A DNA stretch of 64,000 bases, taken from contig NZ_JACHNC010000001.1 in assembly GCF_014205215.1 (NCBI RefSeq), positions 10,164,501 through 10,228,500 of the forward strand, in the 5' to 3' direction. The stretch is from Actinoplanes lobatus. GTDB lineage: Bacteria > Actinomycetota > Actinomycetes > Mycobacteriales > Micromonosporaceae. Below, piece after piece: positions 43,335 through 53,521 of the stretch. Numbering within the stretch: position 1 is the first letter of the stretch; each line of letters opens with the position of its first letter. The notes under the pieces are model-generated. The model saw only the letters and a list, made by a program, of their open reading frames with translations. It had not been told where the DNA came from and searched no databases. Position numbers and translations under genes: made by a program.

Positions 43335-44641
43335 CCATCTTTGATCCCGCCGCCGCGGCTGAGGCCGCCACCCAGGCGATCCTCACTGATTTCCGCTCCG
43401 GCCCGCATCGTGGCGTGGTGGTCAACTCGCCGCCCGGCGCCGGCAAATCCACGCTGGTCGTGCGTGCTGCCGCCGAGTTGGTGGAGTCCGGCGAGCAGCT
43501 GATGATCGTCGCCCAGACGAACGAGCAGGTCGACGACCTGACCCTCAAACTGTCGCAACGGCTGCCAGGCGCGCTGATCGGCCGGCTCAGCAGTGCAGGC
43601 TATGTGCCCGCCGCCCGCATCGCCGGCCTGGCCAACGTCGCCTGCGACAAGGACGTCGCAGCCCTGTCCGGTTGCGCCGTCACCATCGCGACCGCCGCGA
43701 AGTGGGCGTACGTCAAGGACCGGTCGTGGCAGTGGGCGATCATCGACGAGGCGTACCAGATGCGCTCGGATGCCCTGCTGGCCATCGCGGCCCTGTTCGA
43801 GCGTGCCCTGTTCGTCGGTGACCCCGGCCAGCTCGACCCGTTCTCGGTGGTGGAAAACGACCGCTGGCGGGGTTTGACCTGGGACCCGATGCAGTCCGCG
43901 GTGGCCGGCCTGCTCCGTAACAACCCCGGCCTCCCCGAACACCAGCTCCCGGTGTCATGGCGCCTCCCGGTCTCCGCCGAGCCGGTGATCGCGCCCGCCT
44001 TCTATCCGTTCACCGGTTTCCGCACCGGTACCGGCCCCGGCGACCGCGAACTGACGTTCTCTACGCGCGCCTTCGGCCGTACCCCGGTGGACGCCGTCCT
44101 GGAGGAAGCCGCCACGAGTGGCTGGGGCTACTTGGAACTCCCGGCCCGCCACACTATGCGCACCGACGCCGAAGCCGTCGCGGCGGTCGCTGCCGTCGCC
44201 CGCCGTTTCGTGGAGCGAGGCGCGGTCGCCCGATCGGGTTCTTCCTCGGGCCCGGTGACACCGGAGCGGATCGCCGTAGGCGCAGCCCACCGCGACCAGG
44301 TGGCAGCCCTGCAGGCCGCGCTCACCGACGTTCCCGGCATCACGGTCGACACCGCCAACCGCCTCCAGGGCCGCGAGTATGAGGTAACGGTGGTGCTGCA
44401 TCCGCTGTCCGGTCGCCGTGACGCCACCGCCTTCCACCTGGAAGCCGGCCGCCTGTGTGTGCTGGCCTCCCGCCATCGCCAGGCATGCGTACTGGTAGGC
44501 CGAGCTGGCATCCACGAACTCCTGGACGCCCACCCTTCGGCCGAACCCGTCCACCTCTACGAGCCGGTCAAGTTCCCAGACGGCTGGGCCGCCAACCAAA
44601 GCGTGATGACGTACCTCGAGAAACATCGCATCCCGATGTAA
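43331..44641 (+). CDS. SF1 (Upf1/DNA2-like) helicase, short form
   Basis: 436 residues. Walker A NSPPGAGKST (32-41), motif Ia (MIVAQTNEQVDDL), Walker B IIDEAYQM, motif III VGDPGQLDPFS, motif IV-V region (VTVDTANRLQGREYEVTVVLHP) and motif VI (LCVLASRHRQ). It is shorter than typical family members and lacks the N-terminal accessory barrel. GTG 43331 overlaps the previous stop. With the Cas4-like nuclease it probably unwinds and degrades DNA. Confidence 0.85.
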   Translation: MTIFDPAAAAEAATQAILTDFRSGPHRGVVVNSPPGAGKSTLVVRAAAELVESGEQLMIVAQTNEQVDDLTLKLSQRLPGALIGRLSSAGYVPAARIAGLANVACDKDVAALSGCAVTIATAAKWAYVKDRSWQWAIIDEAYQMRSDALLAIAALFERALFVGDPGQLDPFSVVENDRWRGLTWDPMQSAVAGLLRNNPGLPEHQLPVSWRLPVSAEPVIAPAFYPFTGFRTGTGPGDRELTFSTRAFGRTPVDAVLEEAATSGWGYLELPARHTMRTDAEAVAAVAAVARRFVERGAVARSGSSSGPVTPERIAVGAAHRDQVAALQAALTDVPGITVDTANRLQGREYEVTVVLHPLSGRRDATAFHLEAGRLCVLASRHRQACVLVGRAGIHELLDAHPSAEPVHLYEPVKFPDGWAANQSVMTYLEKHRIPM

Positions 44642-44702
44642 TCACCGAGTTCGCTACGACTACGGTTCCTCTACCGACGACGCGACCCCCGAGCGGAGAG
44701 AG

Positions 44703-46667
44703 ATGAGCAAGCTCACCACCATTCTGGATCAGATCGACAGCGGCACGATGCTGCTCCCCGAGTTCCAGCGAGGATATGTCTGGAATCGTGATCAGGTACG
44801 TGGATTGATGCGGTCGCTCTATCTCGGCTATCCAGTAGGTGCGCTGCTCGTATGGGAGACCGAGGCGGACCCCGGATCGGTTCGCGGTACGGGCCAAGTC
44901 GCTGCCGGCGTCAAGTTGCTGCTGCTCGACGGCCAGCAGCGCATCACGTCCCTCTACGGGGTGGTTCGGGGTCGCCCTCCGGCATTCTTCGAGGGTGACG
45001 CAGCGGCGTTCACCGGTCTCCGATTCAACGTCGAAGAACAGACATTCGAGTTCTACGCTCCGGCGAAGATGCGCGATGACCCGCGCTGGGTGGATGTAAC
45101 TGCGCTCTTCCTCCACGGGCTCGCGCCGCAGATCACTGCCTTGAACTCCGATCCGGCACTGATGCCACACCTAGCCGAATATCTGACAAGACTCACCAAA
45201 TTGCACAGCATCCTCGAACGCGACTTTCACCAGGAGAAGATCACTGGCCCGGGGATGGGCGTCGAGGCTGTCGTAGACATCTTCAACCGGGTCAACTCCG
45301 GCGGTACGAAGCTCTCCAAGGGTGACCTCGCCCTGGCCAAGATCTGCGCAGACTGGCCCGAAGCTCGCGGCGCCATGCGGGAGTCGCTGGGCACCTGGAA
45401 GAAGGCCGGCTACGACTTCAACCTCGACTGGCTGTTGCGCAACATCAACGCGGTGGCAACAGGCCGGGCCACATTCGACGCCCTGGAGAACGTCCCCTCT
45501 GCGGACTTCGAATCTGCCCTCACCTCATCAACTCGATACATCAGCGGCTTTCTCGACACGCTCTCGGGCAGGCTCGGGTTGGATCACAACCGAGTGCTGA
45601 TGGGGCGCGGCGCCTTTCCCGTAGTCTCCCGGTTCCTGCACCTCAACGGTGGCAACTTCACCGACGGTGCTGAACGCGACAGGATGCTCTTCTGGTACAT
45701 CCACTCAGCGCTGTGGGGCCGGTATGCCAGCGCTACCGAGACCGCACTGACCCAGGACTACGAGACGCTCAACGGCAACGGCATCGATGGGCTTATCAAC
45801 AGTCTGATCCGCCGGCGCGGCGGCAACCTCACGATCGATGGTCAGGATTTCGAGGGCTTCGGCCGCGGGTCTCGCTTCTATCCACTGCTGTACCTGCTGA
45901 CCCGCGTCCTCGGCGCCCGTGATCTCGGGACCGGTCTTCCGCTCAAGAGCGAGATGCTTGGTCACCTCACCTCCTTGCAGGTGCATCACATCTTCCCGAA
46001 GGCGCTCCTGTACAAATACGACTACCGGCGCGCCGACGTCAACGCCGTCGCCAACTTCTGCTTCCTGACCCAGCAGACCAACCTGAAGATCGGGAAGCGT
46101 TCGCCGAAGGAGTACTTCGTCGAGGTCGAGCAGAAGCATCCGGGCGCCCTGGCATCGCAGTGGATTCCTCTCGACCCCGATCTCTGGAAGCCGGAGAACT
46201 ACCTGAGTTTCCTGGCCGCTCGCCGAAAGCTACTCGCAACCGCGGCGAACACCTTCCTTGCCGAACTGCGTGACGGAGCCACGGCCGCGGTCGAACCGCT
46301 TGGAAGGCTGGCCCTCCTTGGAGAGGAGGACTTCGATGATCAGGAACGCCAGGTGGAACAGCTGGTAGCCGAACTCACCGGTCTCGGGTGTGCTACGCCC
46401 GAGCTGGACTCCGAGATCGTCGATCCCGAAACCGGCCGAGCGCTGATCACGGCTGAGGCACTGTGGCCGGAGGGCCTACAGCCCGGCTTGGGAGATCCCG
46501 TCGTTCTCGAACTCGATGCTGGCAGCGAGCTGAGCCGGCTCAATGAACTCGGCTACCAGATCTTCACCTCCATTGACGCGTTGCGGCAGTTCGTCATCCG
46601 CCGCAACGCCCAAAGCGCAGGCACACCCCTCGACGTGATCACTCCGGAGCCGACATTCGTGGGATAG
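44703..46667 (+). CDS. DUF262/DUF1524 protein (GmrSD-like modification-dependent nuclease)
   Basis: 654 residues. The DUF262 N-terminal domain has LLPEFQRGYVW (18-28), LLLLDGQQRITSL (72-84; the DGQQR NTPase-like motif) and FNRVNSGGTKLSKGDL. The HNH-type DUF1524 part has LQVHHIFPKALL, then NAVANFCFLTQQTNLKIGKRSPKEY. GmrSD and BrxU-type proteins use this pair to cleave modified (glucosylated or methylated) phage DNA. ATG 44703 follows CGGAGAGAG. It stands between the helicase operon and the type I system as a separate unit. Confidence 0.87.
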   Translation: MSKLTTILDQIDSGTMLLPEFQRGYVWNRDQVRGLMRSLYLGYPVGALLVWETEADPGSVRGTGQVAAGVKLLLLDGQQRITSLYGVVRGRPPAFFEGDAAAFTGLRFNVEEQTFEFYAPAKMRDDPRWVDVTALFLHGLAPQITALNSDPALMPHLAEYLTRLTKLHSILERDFHQEKITGPGMGVEAVVDIFNRVNSGGTKLSKGDLALAKICADWPEARGAMRESLGTWKKAGYDFNLDWLLRNINAVATGRATFDALENVPSADFESALTSSTRYISGFLDTLSGRLGLDHNRVLMGRGAFPVVSRFLHLNGGNFTDGAERDRMLFWYIHSALWGRYASATETALTQDYETLNGNGIDGLINSLIRRRGGNLTIDGQDFEGFGRGSRFYPLLYLLTRVLGARDLGTGLPLKSEMLGHLTSLQVHHIFPKALLYKYDYRRADVNAVANFCFLTQQTNLKIGKRSPKEYFVEVEQKHPGALASQWIPLDPDLWKPENYLSFLAARRKLLATAANTFLAELRDGATAAVEPLGRLALLGEEDFDDQERQVEQLVAELTGLGCATPELDSEIVDPETGRALITAEALWPEGLQPGLGDPVVLELDAGSELSRLNELGYQIFTSIDALRQFVIRRNAQSAGTPLDVITPEPTFVG

Positions 46668-46821
46668 GACCTCATGACACGCGGGTGTGGACAGTCGCGA
46701 TGATGTTCTCGTGGACCCACCGGCTGCTAGACACTATGCGTCGCCACCTGCTCGGACGGCACGTATAGGCCCGCGCTGAATATCCAGCATCTGTCGTCGA
46801 ACGATCCTCGTAAGGAGTCTT

Positions 46822-48567
46822 GTGAGCGCCCTCGGTAGTTTCATCTGGTCGATCGCCGACCAGCTTCGGGGCCCCTACCGCCCCAACCAGTACGGCAACG
46901 TGATCCTCCCGCTCACAATCCTGCGACGCCTCGACTGCATCCTTGAGCCCGACCGGGAGACGGTGCGGGCGCTAGCGGCGAAGTACGACAACCCCAACCG
47001 GCTCAAGCTCGAGGTCAAGAAGGCGACCGGCCGGCCGTTCTACAACACCTCGAACTACTCCTTCGCCAACCTGCTGCAAGACGCCGATGGGCTGGCGGAC
47101 AACCTGGCCGACTACATCGACCGGTTCTCGCCCGATGTCGACGTGTTCCAGAACTTCGAGTTCAAGAAGGAGATTCTCGCTCTGGAGAAGGCGGAACTGC
47201 TTCGCGAGGTCATCACGTCCTTCAAGGCCGTCGACCTGCATCCGGACGTCGTCTCCAACGCCGACATGGGTGACGCGTTCGAGTACATCATCCGTAAGTT
47301 CAACGAGGCCGCGAACGAGACCTCCGGTGACCACTACACCCCGCGGGACGCGATCCGGCTGCTGGTTGACCTTCTCTTCGCCGAGAGGGACGCCGATCTC
47401 ACCGAGGCCAACATCGTCCGCTCGCTGTACGACCCCACCGCGGGCACCGGCGGCATGCTCTCCCTGGCCGAAGAACACCTGCTTGCGCAGAACCCCGAGG
47501 CGAAACTGAGCCTGTACGGCCAGGAGTACAACCCACAGTCGTACGCGATCTGCAAGTCCGACCTACTGGCCAAGGGCCACGACGCGACCAACATCGCCTC
47601 CGGCAACACCCTCACCGACGACGCGTTCAAGGGCCGCCAGTTCGACTTCTGCATGTCCAACCCGCCGTATGGCGTCGACTGGAAGCAGTACGCCAAGAAG
47701 GTCACCGCCGAACGCGACTCCGCCGGCCCCTACGGCCGGTTCGCCCCCGGCCTCCCGTCGACCTCAGATGGACAGATGCTCTTTCTGCTCCACCTGGCCC
47801 ACAAGATGCGGGCGCCGGAGGACGGTGGCGGCCGAGTCGGCATCGTGATGAACGGCTCGCCGCTCTTCAATGGCGCCGCCGAGTCCGGCCCCTCCAATAT
47901 TCGCAAGTGGTTGCTTGAAAACGACCTGGTCGATGCGATCGTCGCATTGCCGACCAATATGTTCTTCAACACGAGCATCGCCACCTACATCTGGATTCTC
48001 GACAACACCAAGCACCCCGACCGCAAGGGCCTAGTCCAGCTCATCGATGGCACGTCATTCTGGACCAGGATGCGGAAGAACCTCGGCTCCAAGGGCCGCG
48101 AAATCAGCGACGCCGACCGCGCCAAGGTGGTTAAGTTGTACTCCGACTTCACCGACGCCGACCCGGATTGCTCCAAGGTTCTCCGCGACGACGAGTTCGG
48201 CTACTGGACCATCACCGTCGAGCGTCCGCTGCTGGACGAGGCCGGGAAGCCGGTGCTCGACCGCAAGGGCAAACCCAAGCCGGACCCGAAGAAGCGCGAC
48301 ACCGAAAACGTCCCGTTCACCTATGGCGGCTCGACGATCGGTAGGGAAAGCAAGGTCGAGGTCATCCAGGCATACTTCGATGCCGAGGTGAAGCCGCACG
48401 TCCCCGACGCTTGGATTGACTGGACAAAGGTCAAAACCGGCTACGAGATCCCCTTCACCCGCCACTTCTACAAGTACGTCCCGCCCCGCCCCCTCGCCGA
48501 GATTGACGCCGACTTGGACAAACAGGCCGCCAAGATTCTCGACTTGCTGCGGGAGGTCGAGAAGTGA
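46822..48567 (+). CDS. hsdM: type I restriction-modification system, methyltransferase subunit
   Basis: 581 residues. An N-terminal HsdM helical domain precedes the N6-adenine methyltransferase core: SAM motif DPTAGTGGML (204-213) and catalytic NPPYGVDWK (280-288). The C-terminal region interacts with HsdS. GTG 46822 follows AAGGAG. It heads hsdM-hsdS-hsdR, with a GTGA overlap to hsdS. The preceding 154 bp gap should hold the operon promoter. All motifs are intact. Confidence 0.95.
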   Translation: MSALGSFIWSIADQLRGPYRPNQYGNVILPLTILRRLDCILEPDRETVRALAAKYDNPNRLKLEVKKATGRPFYNTSNYSFANLLQDADGLADNLADYIDRFSPDVDVFQNFEFKKEILALEKAELLREVITSFKAVDLHPDVVSNADMGDAFEYIIRKFNEAANETSGDHYTPRDAIRLLVDLLFAERDADLTEANIVRSLYDPTAGTGGMLSLAEEHLLAQNPEAKLSLYGQEYNPQSYAICKSDLLAKGHDATNIASGNTLTDDAFKGRQFDFCMSNPPYGVDWKQYAKKVTAERDSAGPYGRFAPGLPSTSDGQMLFLLHLAHKMRAPEDGGGRVGIVMNGSPLFNGAAESGPSNIRKWLLENDLVDAIVALPTNMFFNTSIATYIWILDNTKHPDRKGLVQLIDGTSFWTRMRKNLGSKGREISDADRAKVVKLYSDFTDADPDCSKVLRDDEFGYWTITVERPLLDEAGKPVLDRKGKPKPDPKKRDTENVPFTYGGSTIGRESKVEVIQAYFDAEVKPHVPDAWIDWTKVKTGYEIPFTRHFYKYVPPRPLAEIDADLDKQAAKILDLLREVEK

Positions 48568-49784
48568 GTAGAACGGCTCTGTCTGAACCGTGGACGCCAA
48601 CCCGTATCGGCTGGCTGTTCCAGCCGGTCTCCGATCGCGGCCACGAAAAGGCGATGGTCCTCAGCGTGTACCGCGACCACGGCGTTATCCCAAAGGACAG
48701 CCGCACTGATAACTTTAATCGCACACCCGAGAATCTGAGCAACTACCAGCTCGTGCAGCCCGGCGACCTCGTCGTAAATCGGATGAAGGCATGGCAGGGC
48801 TCGCTCGGGATCTCTGAGCATCAGGGCATCGTCAGCCCTGACTATGAGGTACTTCGGCCAACTACCCTCGAGTATGATCGCCGGTTCCTCCACAGTCTGC
48901 TCCGCTCACGTGCCCTGATCGACCAGTACGCCCTCCGTTCCACGGGCATCCGCCCGTCCCAGTGGCGCTTGTATTGGGACGAGATGAAGACGATCGAGAT
49001 TTCCCTGCCCGCAGCCGAGCAGCAGCGCACCATCGCTGACTACCTCGACCGCGAGACCGCCCGCATCGACACGCTCATCGATGAGCAGCAGCGCCTGATC
49101 GATATGCTCCGCGAACGCCGTCAGGCACTTGTGACCCGCGCTGTCTGCTTCGGTGTGGACGGGGCCGTCGAACTCCGCGACAGTGGTGACGATCTAGTCG
49201 GTCTGGTCCCGCAGCATTGGACCGTCAAGTCCGTCCGACACTGGATGGAGAGTCTCGACGGTCAGCGCATCCCGCTGAGCGGCGAGGAGCGTGCCGACCG
49301 TCGCGGTGACTTCGACTACTACGGAGCGTCCGGAGTGATCGACCATGTCGACGGCTACTTGTTCGATGAACCGCTCGTGTTGGTCTCTGAGGACGGCGCC
49401 AATCTCCTGATGCGCTCTACACCTATATCCTTCGCTGCCAAAGGGCGCTATTGGGTAAACAACCACGCCCACGTCCTTCGCCCTCGGGGCGAAGGCGACG
49501 TCGACTTCTGGGCCCAAAGACTGGAGGCTCTCGACGTCACCACCGTCGTTTCTGGGGCGACGCAGCCCAAGTTGACCGCTGGAGCCCTGATGGGACTCCG
49601 GGTTTCTGCACCCGACGATATCGACGAACAGCGACAGATCGCTGCGTACCTGGCCGAACAGACCTCGAAGATTGACCTGCTGATCGCAGAGTCGGAGCGG
49701 TTCGTTGAACTATCGCGTGAGCGGCGAGCTGCACTGATCACGGCGGCGGTGACGGGGCAGATCGATGTACAGGAGATGGCTTGA
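48564..49784 (+). CDS. hsdS: type I restriction-modification system, specificity subunit
   Basis: 406 residues with two target recognition domains, each followed by the conserved helix: AAEQQRTIADYLDRETARIDTLIDEQQRLIDML (about 150-180) and DIDEQRQIAAYLAEQTSKIDLLIAESERFVELSRERRAALITAAVTGQI at the end. The two TRDs read different half sites, so a bipartite target is expected. It overlaps hsdM (GTGA) and hsdR (TGATG). Confidence 0.95.
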   Translation: MSRTALSEPWTPTRIGWLFQPVSDRGHEKAMVLSVYRDHGVIPKDSRTDNFNRTPENLSNYQLVQPGDLVVNRMKAWQGSLGISEHQGIVSPDYEVLRPTTLEYDRRFLHSLLRSRALIDQYALRSTGIRPSQWRLYWDEMKTIEISLPAAEQQRTIADYLDRETARIDTLIDEQQRLIDMLRERRQALVTRAVCFGVDGAVELRDSGDDLVGLVPQHWTVKSVRHWMESLDGQRIPLSGEERADRRGDFDYYGASGVIDHVDGYLFDEPLVLVSEDGANLLMRSTPISFAAKGRYWVNNHAHVLRPRGEGDVDFWAQRLEALDVTTVVSGATQPKLTAGALMGLRVSAPDDIDEQRQIAAYLAEQTSKIDLLIAESERFVELSRERRAALITAAVTGQIDVQEMA

Positions 49785-52700
49785 TGGCCGATCACAACGA
49801 AGTCGTCTTTGAGTCCGAGATCTGCGCGTACCTGGAGTCCCACGGGTGGCTCTATTCGGCGAGTGACACCGGCTACGACCGCGAGCGAGCGCTCTTCCCC
49901 GAGGACCTGTTCGCCTGGCTGGAGGAGACCCAGAAGCCGGCGTACGAGAAGGCATTGAGGGCCGCGGGGTCGCAGGCGAAGTTCCTCGACGTGTTGACCA
50001 CAGCGCTCGACAAGCCTCTCGAGCATGGTGGCGGGACGCTGAACATCCTGCGTAACGGGGTGCAGTACATCGGTGGTGGCCGGTTGAAGATGGCGCAGTT
50101 CCGGCCTGAGACCAGTCTGAACGCGACCACCAACGAGCAGTACGCCGCGATGCGGGTGCGGGTGATGCGGCAGGTTCATTTCTCCACCGCCGACCAGCGC
50201 AGCATCGATCTCGTGTTCTTCGTCAACGGGCTCCCGGTCGCCACCGTCGAGTTGAAGACCGATTTCACCCAGTCTCTCGATGAGGCGATCAACCAGTACC
50301 GCAAGAACCGGCATCCGCTGACCAACGGGCGGCCGGAGCCGCTGTTGTCGTTTGGGCACCGGGCACTGGTGCACTTCGCGGTCTCCAACGACCTGGCCGC
50401 GATGACCACCAAGTTGGAGGGCGAGAAGACGCACTTCCTGCCGTTCAACATGGGCCACGAGAAGGGCGCGGGGAATCCTCCCGGTGAGGACGGCCGGTCG
50501 GCGACGGCGTACCTGTGGGAACGGGTTTGGGAGAAGGACGCCTGGCTCAACATCATCGGCCGGCTGATGATCGTGGAGACCAAGGAGGAGTGGGACGTCG
50601 CCACCGGTACCTCGGTGCGGCGTACAAGCATGCTCTTCCCTCGGTTCCATCAGTGGGAGGCCCTGACGAACATCGTGGCCGCAGTGCGCGAGGAGGGGGT
50701 GGGCTATCGCTACCTGATCGAGCACTCGGCTGGGTCGGGAAAGACGAACACCATCGCCTGGACCGCACACCGGCTGGCGCGGCTGCATGTGAACAACGAG
50801 AAGGTCTTCGACTCGGTGATTGTTGTCGTGGACCGCACCGTCCTTGACGGGCAGCTCCAGGAGGCAATCCGGCAAATCGACGGGTCAGGGAAGATCGTAA
50901 CCACGATCAGCCCGGAGGACGTTCGCAAAGCGGGAGCGAAGTCGAAGTCCGGGCTGCTGGCGACCGCGCTGAAGAACGGGGAGCTGATCATCGCGGTGAC
51001 GGTGCAGACCTTCCCGTTCGCCCTTGACGAGATCCGGGCGGACAAGGGTCTGAAGGGCAAGCGGTTCGCGGTGATCGCCGACGAGGCGCATTCCTCACAG
51101 TCCGGCCAGATCTCCTCCAAACTCAAGGCTGTACTCACCGCGGAGGAGATCAAAGAGATCGAGGAGGGCGGCGAGGTCGACGTCGAGGCGATTCTGGCCT
51201 CGGAGATGACCGAGCGCGCCGAGTCCAAGAACATCTCCTACTTCGCGTTCACTGCAACACCGAAGAACAAGACCCTGGATCTCTTCGGCCGCAAGGGTCC
51301 GGACGGGAAGCCGGTCGAGTTCCACCTCTATTCGATGCGGCAGGCGATCGAAGAGGGCTACATCCTCGACGTGCTCAGGGGCTACCAGTCCTACGACACC
51401 GCGCTGAAGATCGCCGGCAAGGCTGAGAGCGGCGACGGTGGCGAGGTGGAGGAGTCTGCAGCGCGCAAAGGGCTGATGCGGTGGGTGAAGCTGCACCCGA
51501 CCAACATCAGCCAGAAGGTGCAGATCATCGTTGAGCACTTCCACGCCAACGTCGCCTACCTGCTGGAGGGTAAGGCGAAGGCGATGGTGGTAACCGATTC
51601 ACGCAAGGCCGCAGTGAAGTACAAGAAGGCGATAGATGCCTATATCGCCAAGCGGGCCACCATTGACCCCTCGTACAACTACCGCACTCTGGTCGCCTTC
51701 TCCGGCTCGGTGACCATGGCCGAGGACGAGAAGTGGGCTTCGGACTGGGGGCCGCAGCCGAGTAAGGACGACGAGTTCACCGAGGCCAACCTGAACCCCG
51801 GTGCCGGCTCGGACCTGGCCGCCGCGTTCAAGGGCACGACGTACCAAATCATGCTGGTCGCCAACAAGTTCCAGACAGGGTTCGACCAGCCGCTGCTCTC
51901 GGCCATGTACGTCGACAAGAAGCTCTCCGGGGTGGCTGCCGTTCAGACGCTTTCCCGGCTCAATCGCACCCACCGCACTGCGGGCGGGGAGCAGAAACGT
52001 AAGACATTCGTCATCGACTTCGTGAACAAGCCGGAGGACGTCCGGTCTGCGTTCGAGCCGTACTTCACCAATGCCACCCTGGAGACCGAGACCGACCTCT
52101 ACATCGTCGCCCACCTCGCCAACAAGCTCGCCCAGGCCGCGATCTACACGCCGGAGCAGGTGCGCAAGGTCGCCGAACTGTGGGTCACCAGGAAGGGCAA
52201 CAACGCGCTCTCGGCTGCGATCAGCCCGGCCAAGAACGAGTTCGGCCGCCGCTACGCGGGGGCGATCGAGGCCGACGACAAGGTCACCCTCAACACCCTC
52301 GACCTGTTCCGCAAAGACGTCTCCACCTACGTCCGGCTCTACGACTTCATGAGCCAGATCGTCGACTACGGCGACCCGTACATGGAGGAGTTGTCGATCT
52401 TCCTCCGACTCCTGGAGAAGGTCATCGCAGACTCCTCCTGGGCTGCGGAGGTCGACCTCTCCGACGTGGTCCTGGTCGGGGTCAAGCACCACAAGGGCGT
52501 GGCGGTCGACATCTCGCTGACCGGCGATGGCGAACTCAAGGGTATCGGCGCCGCAGGCACCGGTGCCCGAAAGGAGCCGAAGTACGTCGCACTACAGGTC
52601 GTCATCGACAAGATGAACGACCTCTTCGGTGCCGAGTCGTTCTCCGCGTCTCAGATCCGCGAGTTCGTGCAGGGACTGGTGCTGCGGCTGCTCGCCTACC

Positions 52701-52918
52701 CGGACCTGGTCAACCAGGCCAAGGTGAACTCGAAGAAGCAGTTCATGGAATCGCAGGACTTCCAAGCGGCTGTCACCGAGGCGGTCGTCGACAACCAGGG
52801 GGCCCACAACACCATGGCCGACTACTTCTTCAGCGACGGCCCTAGTATCAGCGCCGTCATCATGGCGCTCGCGGACGCCTTCTACGAGGCGGCGATCGAC
52901 CAGCAGGCCGACACGTAA
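49784..52918 (+). CDS. hsdR: type I restriction-modification system, restriction/translocation subunit
   Basis: 1,044 residues. The N-terminal PD-(D/E)XK nuclease has D142 (SIDLVFF) and E156-x-K158 (VELKTD). The SF2 translocase has Walker A SAGSGKTNT (315-323), the DEAH box ADEAHSSQSG and FTATPKNKT, plus later motifs V-VI (QTGFDQPLL, QTLSRLNR). The C-terminal helical domain contacts HsdM. ATG 49784 shares a base with the hsdS stop; the in-frame TTG at 49781 is less likely. It appears complete and functional. Confidence 0.95.
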   Translation: MADHNEVVFESEICAYLESHGWLYSASDTGYDRERALFPEDLFAWLEETQKPAYEKALRAAGSQAKFLDVLTTALDKPLEHGGGTLNILRNGVQYIGGGRLKMAQFRPETSLNATTNEQYAAMRVRVMRQVHFSTADQRSIDLVFFVNGLPVATVELKTDFTQSLDEAINQYRKNRHPLTNGRPEPLLSFGHRALVHFAVSNDLAAMTTKLEGEKTHFLPFNMGHEKGAGNPPGEDGRSATAYLWERVWEKDAWLNIIGRLMIVETKEEWDVATGTSVRRTSMLFPRFHQWEALTNIVAAVREEGVGYRYLIEHSAGSGKTNTIAWTAHRLARLHVNNEKVFDSVIVVVDRTVLDGQLQEAIRQIDGSGKIVTTISPEDVRKAGAKSKSGLLATALKNGELIIAVTVQTFPFALDEIRADKGLKGKRFAVIADEAHSSQSGQISSKLKAVLTAEEIKEIEEGGEVDVEAILASEMTERAESKNISYFAFTATPKNKTLDLFGRKGPDGKPVEFHLYSMRQAIEEGYILDVLRGYQSYDTALKIAGKAESGDGGEVEESAARKGLMRWVKLHPTNISQKVQIIVEHFHANVAYLLEGKAKAMVVTDSRKAAVKYKKAIDAYIAKRATIDPSYNYRTLVAFSGSVTMAEDEKWASDWGPQPSKDDEFTEANLNPGAGSDLAAAFKGTTYQIMLVANKFQTGFDQPLLSAMYVDKKLSGVAAVQTLSRLNRTHRTAGGEQKRKTFVIDFVNKPEDVRSAFEPYFTNATLETETDLYIVAHLANKLAQAAIYTPEQVRKVAELWVTRKGNNALSAAISPAKNEFGRRYAGAIEADDKVTLNTLDLFRKDVSTYVRLYDFMSQIVDYGDPYMEELSIFLRLLEKVIADSSWAAEVDLSDVVLVGVKHHKGVAVDISLTGDGELKGIGAAGTGARKEPKYVALQVVIDKMNDLFGAESFSASQIREFVQGLVLRLLAYPDLVNQAKVNSKKQFMESQDFQAAVTEAVVDNQGAHNTMADYFFSDGPSISAVIMALADAFYEAAIDQQADT

Positions 52919-52923
52919 GCATT

Positions 52924-52941
52924 CCTGGCCCTGGGGCCAGG
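52924..52941 (+). terminator. weak terminator hairpin after hsdR
   Basis: CCTGGCC and GGCCAGG with a 4-nt loop, six bases after the hsdR stop. The stem is short and no U tract follows. Confidence 0.45.
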
Positions 52942-53083
52942 TCCCCGAGACCAACCATGCATGGAGATCATCCTCGGCGTACCTCTACCGCAGGGGCGGC
53001 GCGGACGGCTCCTCCGCACCGCACGGTGACAAGGTTCGTACGGCATACGTTTCAGGATGGTGCCGGCCGCGGCGATGATCGGA

Positions 53084-53521
53084 TCATCTATCGCGGGTCC
53101 GGCGTAGCGCCGCACCGGTGACAATGAGCCCGCCGACGGCGTCGCCCACGGCCACGGCGATGCCGAACATCGAGAACACGGCGACCGTTGCGGCGCTGTG
53201 GGTAAGCGCGACTACTGCCAACGCGATGACCACCGCTCCCAGCCGCAACCACGCGAGATTGACCAAGGCACGAGCAAGACCCTGGCCGCGCCGACCGCGC
53301 AGAAACGCGATCATCGCGAGCAGTGCGAGCACACCGCCGACCGCGGCCGACACGCCCATCACGATGAACGGCGCGGCCTCCGCACCGCTGAACCCACCGT
53401 CCCGGTAGCCCAGCCACGCCGTGGCGCCGAGTACTGCGAGCACGCCGTCAGCGAATGCCACCACCGCGCTCATGACGGCGAGCAGCACGTTGCTGGGCCG
53501 CTCGGTCCGTGCGGCCGTCAC
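53084..53521 (-). CDS. small membrane protein of the WXG100-like operon
   Basis: 145 residues with four predicted membrane helices (LLAVMSAVVAFADGVLAVLGATAWLG, FIVMGVSAAVGGVLALLAMIAFL, LGAVVIALAVVALTH, VFSMFGIAVAVGDAVGGLIVTGAAL). Last gene of a four-gene operon; its GTG overlaps the upstream stop in GTGA. A role in anchoring or exporting the upstream small proteins is inferred from context only. Confidence 0.7.
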   Translation of the reverse strand: MTAARTERPSNVLLAVMSAVVAFADGVLAVLGATAWLGYRDGGFSGAEAAPFIVMGVSAAVGGVLALLAMIAFLRGRRGQGLARALVNLAWLRLGAVVIALAVVALTHSAATVAVFSMFGIAVAVGDAVGGLIVTGAALRRTRDR

